Shown here: positions 14,617 through 22,870 of the stretch, piece by piece
Position numbering within the stretch: position 1 is the first letter of the stretch
Layout: every line of letters begins with the position of its first letter
Notes under the pieces: generated by a model
The model's database searches: none
Seen by the model: the letters and a program-made list of their open reading frames with translations, nothing else
Told to the model about the DNA's origin: nothing
Program-made: the position numbers and the translations under genes
Origin: ZC4RG30 sp965652645
GTDB taxonomy: Bacteria > Pseudomonadota > Gammaproteobacteria > Steroidobacterales > Steroidobacteraceae
DNA length: 40,291 nt
Reading direction: 5' to 3'
NCBI GenBank assembly: GCA_965652645.1
Contig: CBFGXE010000023.1
Location: 1-40,291, forward strand

Positions 14617-15602
14617 AACCTGCAGCACGCCTTCCGTTGGCCGCCGTTGCGCTGGTCGCGACGCTCTGCCTGCATTCCACCTCCGCGCTGGCACAGGCCG
14701 CTCCGGCAGGCCCGCCGCGGGGCGGTCCGCCCCAGCAGGTGCTGCCGCCCGGCATCCGCGGCGGCTCGGAAGTGACCCCCGAGAAGGGCGTGGAAATCCG
14801 CAAGTACGTGTTCAAGGAAACCGGCGAGGAGCTGCCCTACTCCGTGTTTGTGTCCTCGAAGGTGAAGCAGGACCAGAAGGCGCCATTGATCATTGCGCTG
14901 CGCGGCTTCACCGGCACGACGCTGACCTTCGTGCGCGGCACCGCGGTGGATCTCGCGGAGGAAGGCGGCTACATCCTCGTTGGCGCCATCGGCTACAACA
15001 ACCGCGCCGGCTTTGGTGTGCAGGCCGGCCCGCGTCCGGCTGCCGCGCCGGGTGCACCGGGTGCGCCCGGTGCACGGGGCGCCGCGCCACCGGCCGGGCC
15101 TCCCGGCCCAGGTGCCGGCGCGCCCGGCGGCGCACGCCCGCAGCCTCCGCTGGTCGGCGGCACCCGGGAGACCGACCCCGCCAAGGTCACCGAATACAGC
15201 GAGAAGGACGTGATGAACGTGCTCGAGCTGGTGCGCAAGGAATTCAACATCGATGACCGGCGCATTTACCTCATGGGCCACTCCCAGGGCGGTGGCGGCG
15301 CGCGGCACCTGGCGGAGAAGTATCCGGACATCTGGGCCGGCGTTGCCCTGCTGGCCCCCGCGCTGTTCAACGTGCAGGTCACCGCGGACTCGAAGATCAC
15401 GAAGATCCCGCTGCTGCTGGCCGTGGGCGAGCAGGATTCGCTGATCACCAGCTCGCGCGCCTTCAGCGAGCAGCTGAAGGGATTGAAGGTGGCGCACGAA
15501 TACATCGAGAAGCCGGGCCTGGACCACGGCACCATCATCATGGGCGCCATGCCCGATGTGTTCGCGTTCTTCCCGAAGCACGTGAAGCCGGCGCGGCGCT
15601 GA
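14613..15602 (+). CDS. Exported PHB-depolymerase-like esterase with collagen-like insert
   Basis: A 329-residue secreted alpha/beta-hydrolase with a 28-residue signal peptide ending ALAQA. ALRGFTG is the oxyanion strand, GHSQGGGG holds nucleophile Ser224, GEQDSLI the acid and DHGTII the likely His. Between the second strand and the elbow, residues about 139-179 are a run of short Gly-Ala-Pro and Gly-Pro-Pro units resembling collagen repeats; a catalytic domain of this type normally has a short loop there. An AGGAG ribosome site lies in the 3' end of the upstream gene. Homologues are annotated as polyhydroxybutyrate depolymerase-like or feruloyl esterase-like; neither substrate can be proved here. 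Confidence 0.83.
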   Translation: MKPAARLPLAAVALVATLCLHSTSALAQAAPAGPPRGGPPQQVLPPGIRGGSEVTPEKGVEIRKYVFKETGEELPYSVFVSSKVKQDQKAPLIIALRGFTGTTLTFVRGTAVDLAEEGGYILVGAIGYNNRAGFGVQAGPRPAAAPGAPGAPGARGAAPPAGPPGPGAGAPGGARPQPPLVGGTRETDPAKVTEYSEKDVMNVLELVRKEFNIDDRRIYLMGHSQGGGGARHLAEKYPDIWAGVALLAPALFNVQVTADSKITKIPLLLAVGEQDSLITSSRAFSEQLKGLKVAHEYIEKPGLDHGTIIMGAMPDVFAFFPKHVKPARR

Positions 15603-15615
15603 GCCGCAGCCACAG

Positions 15616-15641
15616 GGTGCGCCGGCGCGGGCCGGCGCACC
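15616..15641. terminator. Strong hairpin between esterase and fructokinase genes
   Basis: Perfect 11-bp, nearly all-GC stem (GGTGCGCCGGC / GCCGGCGCACC) with loop GCGG, 14 bases after the plus-strand stop and 24 before the minus-strand stop. Position between convergent genes supports bidirectional termination; no U-tract. Confidence 0.6.
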
Positions 15642-15664
15642 ACCTCAGCGACCGGACGCGCGTG

Positions 15665-16591
15665 TCATGACGGAATCCTCCTGGCATCAAGCGCATCGGC
15701 AGCCATCAGCAGGGCGCCGGTGATCGCGGAATCCCCGTCCAGGCCCGGAGCCCGGATAAAGGCGCTCATCGCCGCCGCATCGCGCAGGTGCGGCAGGTAC
15801 CCGCCCAGCCACGCCAGCGCCGCATCACGTATTTGCGGCAGCAGGGCTGCATCGGAGACCACCCCGCCACCCACCACCAGCACCTCGGGTGAATGCAGCA
15901 GCGCGATGGCCGCGGCCAGCTGGCCGATGTAACCGCCGATCATCGCGCGTCCCGCATGGGCCGGCGGCAACGCCGAGAGCGGGTTGCCCCAGCGGGCAAG
16001 GATTGCCGGACCGCTGGCCAGCCCCTCCAGGCAATCGCCATGGAAGGGACAGGTGCCCGCGAAGGCGCCATCGCGCGCGTCACGGCGCACCGGCAGGTGT
16101 CCCATCTCCGCATGCAGCGCGTGCACGCCGGGCACCGCGGGCGCCACCGCCCCGCCGATGCCGGTGCCCACCGTCACATAGGCCAGCGAGGCGCATCCCT
16201 GCCCCGCGCCCAGCGCCAGCTCGCCGCGCGCCGCGGCGGCCACATCCGTATCGAGCGCCACCGGAATGTGCAGCTGCGCGCGGAAGGGGCCCACCACGTC
16301 GACGCCGGACCATCCGGGCTTGGGCGTGGCCAGCAGATGTCCGAATTCCGCGGCATCCGGGCGCACTTGCAGCGGCCCGAAGCAGGCAATGCCCAGCGCC
16401 TGCACGGCCCCCCGCCGCGCGGCAGCGGCTTCCAGGAAACGCAGGCACTCGCCCAGCGTCGTCGTCGCATCGGTGGTGGGCACGACGGCACGTTCCAGCA
16501 CCACGCCATCGGCACGCCCGACGGCGCAGACGAACTTCGTGCCCCCGCCCTCGATGGCGCCTACCAGCCTTCCTCCCCGACCTGACGCCAC
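15665..16591 (-). CDS. scrK: ROK-family fructokinase
   Basis: A 308-residue sugar kinase that would phosphorylate the fructose released by sucrose phosphorylase. It has the ROK pattern: phosphate loop IEGGGTKF (13-20), GIACFGPL, the catalytic Asp in ALDTDVAAAARGE, TVGTGIGGA, and a zinc site H...CPFHGDC followed by EGLASGPA. The zinc-site spacing and GIACFGP are typical of the fructokinase branch. The start is GTG 16591 with a GGGGGCAGG ribosome site, 12 bases after the TonB receptor stop, so they form one operon. Specificity for fructose rather than glucose or mannose is supported by the sucrose context. Confidence 0.88.
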   Translation of the reverse strand: MASGRGGRLVGAIEGGGTKFVCAVGRADGVVLERAVVPTTDATTTLGECLRFLEAAAARRGAVQALGIACFGPLQVRPDAAEFGHLLATPKPGWSGVDVVGPFRAQLHIPVALDTDVAAAARGELALGAGQGCASLAYVTVGTGIGGAVAPAVPGVHALHAEMGHLPVRRDARDGAFAGTCPFHGDCLEGLASGPAILARWGNPLSALPPAHAGRAMIGGYIGQLAAAIALLHSPEVLVVGGGVVSDAALLPQIRDAALAWLGGYLPHLRDAAAMSAFIRAPGLDGDSAITGALLMAADALDARRIPS

Positions 16592-16603
16592 CCTGCCCCC
16601 GCT

Positions 16604-18808
16604 TCAGAACTGTTTCGACACCCGCACCCCGTACTCGCGGGGTGGCCCATAGAACTCATTGTTGCCGAACTGGCCGCCCACGTAGGTCTTGTCCGCCAGG
16701 TTGGTGCCGAAGGCCTCCACGCGCCAGTCATCGCGCTCCCAGGTGAGCTGCGCAGACAGGATGCCGCGCGAAGCCAGCCGATCGGTCACCGGCGAATACA
16801 GCAGGTTGGTGTACTGGCTGCCGATGTAGGCGTAGTTCAGGCGCGGACGCAGCGTCGCCGATCCAAGGTCGATGAAATATTCGATGCCGGCGTTGAAGGT
16901 GAGCTTCGGCGAATACAGCAAGCGCCGGCCCGTGGCGCTGGTCACGAAGGGCGAATAGTCGAAGCAGGTGGGCGGATCCCCCGGCGGTACCCCGTCAGGA
17001 CATTGCGGCAGGCTGGTGTCCGGCGGCAGGGCCCGCTGGTTGATGAACTCCACGTGGCCCAGTTCCGAATCCACCAGCGCCACCCCGGCATCCAGGCCCC
17101 AGCGCGCGATCCGGGCCTGCATCTGCGCCTCGATGCCGCGCACCTTGGCATTGGCGATGTTCATCGTCTGCACCTGGCCGGAAGCCGGGTTCAGCGCATC
17201 AAGCTGGAAGTCCTGGTAGTCGTTCCAGAAAGCGCCCACCTGCGTGCGCAGCCGCCCGCCCAGCAGCGTGCCCTTCCAGCCAAGCTCGTAGTCGATCACC
17301 GTTTCCGGGTCGAACTCGCTGGAGACGGAATTGAAGCCGCCCGGCTTGTAGCCGCGCGCCACGAAGCCGTAGAACAGGTTGTTGCCGCCCGGCGTCCACT
17401 CCAGTCCCACCTTGCCCGTGACGCGGCCGTCATCATGCGCGCCCTCCAGGTCCGCAACCTGCAGTCCATCGCCGTTGAAGGGCGGATCGGGAATGCCGGC
17501 ACCGATCACCACCGCGCCCTCCTGCGTCACGTCGAAGCTGGAGTAGCGGGCACCGACATTGAGCTTCAGCTCCGGCTGCAGCAGGTAGCCGAACTGCGCG
17601 AAGACGCCCTTGCCGATCTTGCGGTTGTGGATGTCGATGTCGGTGGGAAACCCGTCGGAGAACTGGTCGATCACCACGTCGATGCGGTTGCGCTGGTAAT
17701 AAAGTCCCGCCACCCAGTCGAAATTGCCGCCGGTGGGCGAGATGAGGTTGAACTCCTGCGTCCACAGCCGCTCGCGCACGTACTGGTCCTGGGTGGAGCG
17801 CGGAAAATCCGCATCCGGCGGATCAGACTGCACCGTCGCGTCGGAATCATAGAGATTGAAGATGCGCTTGTTCTGGTAGCCGCTCAGCGAGCGCAGCGTG
17901 ATGCCATTGCCGAACTGGTAGCGCAGTTCCAGCGAGGTCTGCCTGGGACGCTCGACATTCTCCGTGGGGTCGTCATACGTGAGATCGAATGGATCCTCAC
18001 TGCGGAATGGCGCGTACTGCGTCGTCGGGATGGGCCGATAGGCATAACCGCCGGTGTCCCGCCGCGTGGACTCGAACTTGGCCAGCACCTGGAAGGCATC
18101 GGTGGGCTGCCACAGCAGGCCCACGCGGCCGGACATTTCCTCCAGTCTCCCGGCCTGGCTGCCGGCCGGGCCCAGGTCGCGATAGAAGCTGTCGCGCTTG
18201 CGGAAGTTGCCGGACACGCGCAGGGCCAGGGTGTCGCCCAGCGCCAGGTTGCCGGCGCCCTGCAGGCCGAGGCTGTCCTGGCTGCCGGCCATGATTTCAA
18301 CATGCCCGTCCCTGCGGCCCAGCCGCGGATTCCGGGTGGTGATGAAGATGGCGCCGCCGGTGGAACTGGAACCCACGAAGGTGCCCTGCGGCCCGCGCAG
18401 CACCTCGATGGTGCCGATGTCGTAGTAGCCCGCGCTGGTGGCAATGGGCGGCTGGAACAGGCCATCCACGTAGGTGGCGACGCCGGCCGTGACCGCGGGG
18501 GAACCACTGGCAAGGCCGATGCCGCGGATGTTCACCGAACGGGTGAGGCCGGCATCGGTGATGGTGAGGGCGGGCGCCGCGAACTGCAGGTCATCCAGTC
18601 GCGCGACGGCCTTGTCGTTGAGCTCATCGCCACTGAGGGCGGTCACCGCGATGGCCACCGATTGCGCGCTTTCGGTACGGCGCTGCGCGGTGACGATCAC
18701 TTCCTCCAGTTCTTCGTCTTCGGCCGCTGCCGCCGGCATTGCGGTGGCCGCGGCGGCAAACGCCATCACGCAAAGTCCATGTGCACGCCATTGCTTCGCT
18801 CTGGTCAT
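16604..18808 (-). CDS. TonB-dependent outer-membrane receptor, probable sucrose importer
   Basis: A 734-residue outer-membrane transporter. The signal peptide ends near residue 29 (AMPAAAA). An N-terminal EEVIVTAQRR (TonB-box-like region) precedes the plug domain (about 45-160, with NIRGIG, VDGLFQP and IEVLRGPQGTFVGSSSTGGAI), and a 22-strand beta-barrel follows, ending in the canonical C-terminal Phe (GVRVSKQF). The start is ATG 18808 preceded by GGAGGGGTC. It is divergent from the sucrose MFS and shares an operator region with it, and is followed by fructokinase, the same layout as the Sux/Scr loci of Xanthomonas and Shewanella, where a TonB receptor carries sucrose. Specificity is inferred from context. 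Confidence 0.9.
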   Translation of the reverse strand: MTRAKQWRAHGLCVMAFAAAATAMPAAAAEDEELEEVIVTAQRRTESAQSVAIAVTALSGDELNDKAVARLDDLQFAAPALTITDAGLTRSVNIRGIGLASGSPAVTAGVATYVDGLFQPPIATSAGYYDIGTIEVLRGPQGTFVGSSSTGGAIFITTRNPRLGRRDGHVEIMAGSQDSLGLQGAGNLALGDTLALRVSGNFRKRDSFYRDLGPAGSQAGRLEEMSGRVGLLWQPTDAFQVLAKFESTRRDTGGYAYRPIPTTQYAPFRSEDPFDLTYDDPTENVERPRQTSLELRYQFGNGITLRSLSGYQNKRIFNLYDSDATVQSDPPDADFPRSTQDQYVRERLWTQEFNLISPTGGNFDWVAGLYYQRNRIDVVIDQFSDGFPTDIDIHNRKIGKGVFAQFGYLLQPELKLNVGARYSSFDVTQEGAVVIGAGIPDPPFNGDGLQVADLEGAHDDGRVTGKVGLEWTPGGNNLFYGFVARGYKPGGFNSVSSEFDPETVIDYELGWKGTLLGGRLRTQVGAFWNDYQDFQLDALNPASGQVQTMNIANAKVRGIEAQMQARIARWGLDAGVALVDSELGHVEFINQRALPPDTSLPQCPDGVPPGDPPTCFDYSPFVTSATGRRLLYSPKLTFNAGIEYFIDLGSATLRPRLNYAYIGSQYTNLLYSPVTDRLASRGILSAQLTWERDDWRVEAFGTNLADKTYVGGQFGNNEFYGPPREYGVRVSKQF

Positions 18809-18846
18809 GACCCCTCCGACACTGGATTGTTGCGGTGTTCCCGTGG

Positions 18847-18876
18847 AAGATAGTCCTCTGCTGCAAACGTTTGCAA
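18847..18876 (-). promoter_or_regulatory. Promoter of the TonB receptor operon overlapping operator O1
   Basis: On the minus strand, -35 TTGCAA (18871-18876) and -10 TATCTT (18847-18852) are 18 bases apart. The perfect 14-bp palindrome TGCAAACGTTTGCA (18862-18875, O1) covers the inner part of the -35 and the spacer, so a bound LacI protein would block polymerase. The CG-centred palindrome is the classic LacI-family operator form. Confidence 0.7.
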
Positions 18877-18943
18877 GCAACGCCCCTGCATGTGCTTCCG
18901 GCATATTGCCCGTGTCGGGCGGGGTTCGGCCATCATGGCTGCC

Positions 18944-18973
18944 TGTGCAAACGTTTGTGCGTTTCGCTACAGT
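18944..18973 (+). promoter_or_regulatory. Promoter of the sucrose MFS operon overlapping operator O2
   Basis: -35 TGTGCA (18944-18949) and -10 TACAGT (18968-18973) with 18 bases between. The operator GTGCAAACGTTTGTGC (18945-18960) has a perfect CAAACGTTTG core and overlaps the -35. Its centre lies 84 bp from the centre of O1, about eight helical turns, so one tetramer or two dimers on the same DNA face could repress both arms. Confidence 0.65.
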
Positions 18974-19003
18974 CGCCAGATCCGGGGGGGGGAAGTTCGC
19001 ACC

Positions 19004-20230
19004 ATGACCAGCAACCTCGACCACGCGCAGGGCGTGCGCCTGGCGCGCCTGCTCACCTGCCTGATGTTCTTCACCTTCGCGATGACCACCGACGCGGTCG
19101 GCAGCGTCATCCCGCGCGTGATCGAGGAATACGGGCTGAGCATGACGGCTGCCGGCGCCTTCCAGTACGCCACCATGCTGGGCATCGCGGTGGGCGCGCT
19201 GCTGCTGGGTTTCCTCGCCGACCGCATCGGCCGCCAGCGCACCATCATCCTCGGCCTGTGCCTGTATGGCGCCAGCTCGCTGCTGGTGGCCTTCGGCGGC
19301 CGGTTCCCGGTGCTCGTGGCGCTGCTCGCCGTCTCGGGCCTGGGCATCAGCGTGTTCAAGACGGCCGCGCTGGCCCTCATCGGCGACATCACGCCTTCCT
19401 CCCGGGCGCACACGCGCTTCATGAACACGGTGGAAGGCTGGTTCGCCGTCGGCGCCATCGTGGGCCCGGCGGTGGTGGCCGCGCTGATCACCGGCGGCGT
19501 CTCCTGGAAGTGGCTGTACGTGGTCGCCGCGGCGATCTGCCTGGGCCTGGTGGTCATGGCGGCGCGGGTTCCCAATCCGGCGCCGCGCACCCGCATCGAA
19601 CGGGCAAGCCTGGCGCAGATGCTGGTGGTGCTGAAGGATCCGCTGGCGCTGGGCTTCTCGCTGCTGGTGGCGCTCTACGTGGCGGTGGAAGTGGCGATCT
19701 ACGTGTGGATGCCGACCTACCTCGAAGGCTACCAGGGTGCACATGCCTGGCTGCAGGCCTGGGCACTGACGCTGTTCTTCGTGCTGCGCGCGATCGGCCG
19801 GTTCGTCGGCGCCTGGGTACTCGACCGCGTGCGCTGGAGCGTGGCGCTGGTGTTGATGAGCCTGCTGATCTTCCTGTGCTTCTCCGGCGCATTGCTGGGC
19901 GGTCTTGCCGTGGGCGTATGGCTGCTGCCGCTGACGGGCCTGTTCATGTCCATCATCTATCCCACGCTCAACTCCAAGGCCATCAGCTGCTTCCCGCGCC
20001 ACCAGCACGGGGCGGCCGCGGGCGTGATCCTGTTCTTCACCGCGCTGGCCGCGGCCGCGGGCCCGCTGGCCATGGGAGCCGTGAGCGACGCCTGGCGGAC
20101 ACCACGCGCCGGCTTCGTGCTGGCCACCGTGTTCGCGCTGCTGCTGCTGGCCGGCCTCGTCATCAACTGGCTGCGCAATCCCGCCCAGGCGCGGCTGCAG
20201 GACGCTGACGACGCGGCGCAGACGGCCTGA
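19004..20230 (+). CDS. MFS transporter, probable sucrose permease
   Basis: A 408-residue inner-membrane permease with 12 predicted hydrophobic segments and the MFS motif A loop between helices 2 and 3 (GFLADRIGRQRT). A nine-G tract (18984-18992) just before the start supplies the ribosome site; ATG 19004 opens the hydrophobic protein cleanly, whereas the upstream in-frame ATG would add non-hydrophobic sequence through the operator. Its stop overlaps the sucrose phosphorylase start (TGATG), so they are coupled. By position it replaces the sucrose permease of Sux/Scr loci; specificity is inferred. Confidence 0.85.
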   Translation: MTSNLDHAQGVRLARLLTCLMFFTFAMTTDAVGSVIPRVIEEYGLSMTAAGAFQYATMLGIAVGALLLGFLADRIGRQRTIILGLCLYGASSLLVAFGGRFPVLVALLAVSGLGISVFKTAALALIGDITPSSRAHTRFMNTVEGWFAVGAIVGPAVVAALITGGVSWKWLYVVAAAICLGLVVMAARVPNPAPRTRIERASLAQMLVVLKDPLALGFSLLVALYVAVEVAIYVWMPTYLEGYQGAHAWLQAWALTLFFVLRAIGRFVGAWVLDRVRWSVALVLMSLLIFLCFSGALLGGLAVGVWLLPLTGLFMSIIYPTLNSKAISCFPRHQHGAAAGVILFFTALAAAAGPLAMGAVSDAWRTPRAGFVLATVFALLLLAGLVINWLRNPAQARLQDADDAAQTA

Positions 20231-21735
20231 TGCGCAACGCGGTCCAGCTCATCTGCTACGCCGACCGCCTCGGCGGCACCCTGCGCGGCCTCAGGCAGCT
20301 GCTGGCAGGGCCGTTCGCCGGCCTCTTCGGCGGCGTGCACATCCTGCCCTTCTTCCATCCCATCGACGGCTCCGATGCCGGCTTCGACCCCATCGACCAC
20401 ACAAAGGTGGACGAGCGGCTGGGCGACTGGGAGGAGGTGCGTGCCCTCTCGCGCGACGTGGAAGTGATGGCCGATGTCATCGTCAACCACATCTCCAGCC
20501 GCTCGCCGCAGTTCCTGGACTACTCCGCGCAGGGCGCGAAGAGCCGCTACGACGGCCTCTTCCTCACGCTGGACAGCGTGTTCCCGGAGGGCGCCTCCGA
20601 AAAGGACCTGCTGGCCATCTACCGCCCGCGCCCCGGCCTGCCCTTCACGCCGATGACGCTGGCCGACGGCACGCGGCGCATCCTCTGGACCACCTTCACG
20701 CCCGAGCAGATCGACATCGACGTGGCACATCCGGAAGGCCGGCGCTACCTGGATGACATCCTGCGCATCTTCGCCGCCAATGGCGTGAAGCTGATCCGCC
20801 TGGATGCGGTGGGTTATGCCGTGAAGCGCGCCGGCACCAGCTGCTTCATGATGGAGGAAACCTTCGCCTTCATCCGCGAGTTCGCGGCGCGCGCCAGGGC
20901 ACTGGGCCTGGAGGTGCTGGTGGAGATCCATTCCCACTACCGGCTGCAGGTGCGCATCGCCAGCCAGGTGGACTGGGTGTATGACTTCGCGCTGCCGCCG
21001 CTGGTGCTGCATGCCTTCTTCACCGGCAGGGCGCGGCACCTGAAGGAGTGGATCGCGATCCGCCCCGCCAATGCGCTCACCGTGCTCGACACGCACGACG
21101 GGATCGGCGTGATCGACATCGGCGCCGACAGCCAGGATCCGGCCAGCCTCCCGGGTCTCGTGCCGGAAGACGGCATCGAACTGCTCGTGCGGCAGATCCA
21201 CGCCAACAGCGGCGGGGAAAGCCAGCGTGCCACCGGAGCCGCCGCCTCGAACCTCGACCTGTACCAGGTCAACTGCACCTTCTACGACGCGCTGGCGCGC
21301 GACGACCTTCGCTACCTGCTCTGCCGCGCCATCCAGTTCTTCCTGCCGGGCATCCCGCAGGTGTACTACACCGGGCTCCTGGCCGGGCACAACGACATGG
21401 ACCTTTTGGCGCGCACCGGCGTGGGCCGCGACATCAACCGCCACCATTACACGCGCGACGAGATCGAGGCCGCATCGTCACGTACGGTGGTGGCGGACCT
21501 CTTCGCCCTGATCCGGCTGCGCAACACGCATCCGGCCTTCCAGGGCAGCTTTGCGCTGCTGCCCGCGGAAGAGCCGGTACTCGACCTCTGCTGGCGCAAC
21601 GGCGAATCCGAGGCCCGGCTGCGGGTGAACCTGCAAAATGCCGCGCACGAGCTGCGGCTGGGTGGTTCCGCCGTGCAGCCGCAATTCGCGCTGCTGCGCG
21701 TGGCAGACCGGGACAGCGCCCCCGCGCTGTTATAG
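20230..21735 (+). CDS. scrP: Sucrose phosphorylase (GH13_18)
   Basis: A 501-residue cytoplasmic enzyme that converts sucrose and phosphate to alpha-glucose-1-phosphate and fructose. The sequence aligns without gaps through the active site with the Bifidobacterium enzyme as I recall it: nucleophile Asp192 in RLDAVGY, acid/base Glu232 in VLVEIHSHY, and the transition-state Asp290 in TVLDTHDGIGVID all fall at the same numbers. Other conserved blocks are IYRPRPGLPFT, AGTSCFM and FFLPGIPQVYY. Relatives in GH13_18 act on glucosylglycerate or sucrose-6-phosphate; the adjacent fructokinase and LacI regulator favour sucrose. It is the second gene of the MFS operon, followed by the regulator after 8 bases. 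Confidence 0.95.
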   Translation: MRNAVQLICYADRLGGTLRGLRQLLAGPFAGLFGGVHILPFFHPIDGSDAGFDPIDHTKVDERLGDWEEVRALSRDVEVMADVIVNHISSRSPQFLDYSAQGAKSRYDGLFLTLDSVFPEGASEKDLLAIYRPRPGLPFTPMTLADGTRRILWTTFTPEQIDIDVAHPEGRRYLDDILRIFAANGVKLIRLDAVGYAVKRAGTSCFMMEETFAFIREFAARARALGLEVLVEIHSHYRLQVRIASQVDWVYDFALPPLVLHAFFTGRARHLKEWIAIRPANALTVLDTHDGIGVIDIGADSQDPASLPGLVPEDGIELLVRQIHANSGGESQRATGAAASNLDLYQVNCTFYDALARDDLRYLLCRAIQFFLPGIPQVYYTGLLAGHNDMDLLARTGVGRDINRHHYTRDEIEAASSRTVVADLFALIRLRNTHPAFQGSFALLPAEEPVLDLCWRNGESEARLRVNLQNAAHELRLGGSAVQPQFALLRVADRDSAPALL

Positions 21736-21743
21736 TGGGAATC

Positions 21744-22853
21744 ATGCCAGGCAAGCGCCGCTCACACAGCAGGATGGCCGAGGTCGCGCGGCGCGCGGGG
21801 GTTTCCCTGTCCACCGTGTCACGGGCACTCTCCGGCAGCCCACTGATCTCGGAGAAGACCCGGCAGCTGGTGCGCGATGTCGCCGAGCAGCTCGACTATC
21901 GCGTGGATGCCGCCGGCAGCAGCCTGCGCACCGGGCAGACGCGCACCATCGGCGTGGTGATCCCGCTGGCGCATGCGGCGCGGCAGAGTTTCTCCGATCC
22001 CTTCTTCCTCGAGATCCTGGGTGCGGTGGCCGACGAGCTCTCCGCCGCCGGTTACAACATGCTACTCACCCGTGTCACCGAGGATCCCGCGCAGTGGATC
22101 GCGGACCTGGCACGCGGCCGGCGCGCCGATGGCGTGATCGTGATCGGCCAGAGCCTGCACCATGAATCACTGAACCGCCTCGCCGCCTCCGGTTTCCCGC
22201 TGGTGGTCTGGGGCGCCCGCCTGCCCGACCAGCAATACGTCACCGTGGGTTCTGACAACGAGGCCGGCGGTCATGCCGCCACCCGGCACCTGGTATCCCA
22301 GGGTTGCCGGCGCATCGTGTTCCTGGGCGATCCGGCCGCGCCTGAAGTTGGCGCGCGCCGCAAGGGCTACCTGCGCGCGCTGGAGGAAGCCGGCATCGCG
22401 CGCGTACCCGCGCTGGAAGTGCCGGTGCGCTTCGGCAGCGACGCGGCCTACCATGCCATCGCTTCGCTGGCGGGCGCGGGCGTGGAGTTCGACGGGGTGG
22501 CGGCCTGCTCCGACGTCTTTGCCATCAGTGCCATGCGGGCCCTGGCCGAACGCGAGCTGAAGGTGCCGGCCGACGTTGCCATCGCCGGATTCGATGACAT
22601 TCCCTTCTCTGCCTTCACCACCCCGCCGCTGACCACCATCCGCCAGAACTGCCACGCCGGCGCACGGCTGCTGGTGGAGAACCTGCTGCGCGCCATCCGC
22701 CATGAGCCGGCCACCACGGTGGTGATTCCCACCGAGCTGGTGGTGCGGGCCTCGAGCCTGCGCGAGCAGCATCGCGCCCTGCCCTCGATCCGGGGACGGC
22801 GCCCCGCCACAACCCCCGCGGCGCGTCCATCCCGGTCCCGACGAATTTCCTGA
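21744..22853 (+). CDS. LacI-family transcription regulator of the sucrose locus
   Basis: A 369-residue repressor: LacI helix-turn-helix at residues 10-35 (MAEVARRAGVSLSTVSRALSG), hinge, then a periplasmic-binding-protein-like sensor domain (IGVVIPL ... IAGFDDIPFS). The DNA-recognition VSLSTVSRAL is of the type that binds CG-centred palindromes, which fits O1 and O2 at 18.86-18.96 kb. It is third in the MFS-phosphorylase operon and so probably autoregulated. The last 30 residues are an Arg/Pro/Ser tail beyond the usual family end. Ligand is probably sucrose or a product of it; the sensor specificity is not readable. Confidence 0.93.
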   Translation: MPGKRRSHSRMAEVARRAGVSLSTVSRALSGSPLISEKTRQLVRDVAEQLDYRVDAAGSSLRTGQTRTIGVVIPLAHAARQSFSDPFFLEILGAVADELSAAGYNMLLTRVTEDPAQWIADLARGRRADGVIVIGQSLHHESLNRLAASGFPLVVWGARLPDQQYVTVGSDNEAGGHAATRHLVSQGCRRIVFLGDPAAPEVGARRKGYLRALEEAGIARVPALEVPVRFGSDAAYHAIASLAGAGVEFDGVAACSDVFAISAMRALAERELKVPADVAIAGFDDIPFSAFTTPPLTTIRQNCHAGARLLVENLLRAIRHEPATTVVIPTELVVRASSLREQHRALPSIRGRRPATTPAARPSRSRRIS

Positions 22854-22870
22854 ACCTCCACGGAGACCGG

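Noticed and set aside
17003..18853. Long open frame on the plus strand opposite the TonB receptor gene
   Set aside because: It is a mirror of a high-GC gene; its protein is Arg/Ala/His-rich without any domain, while the minus strand encodes a complete receptor.
18809..20008. N-terminal extension of the TonB receptor frame upstream of ATG 18808
   Set aside because: The extension is antisense to the MFS transporter and crosses the operator region; the ATG at 18808 has a ribosome site and a signal peptide.
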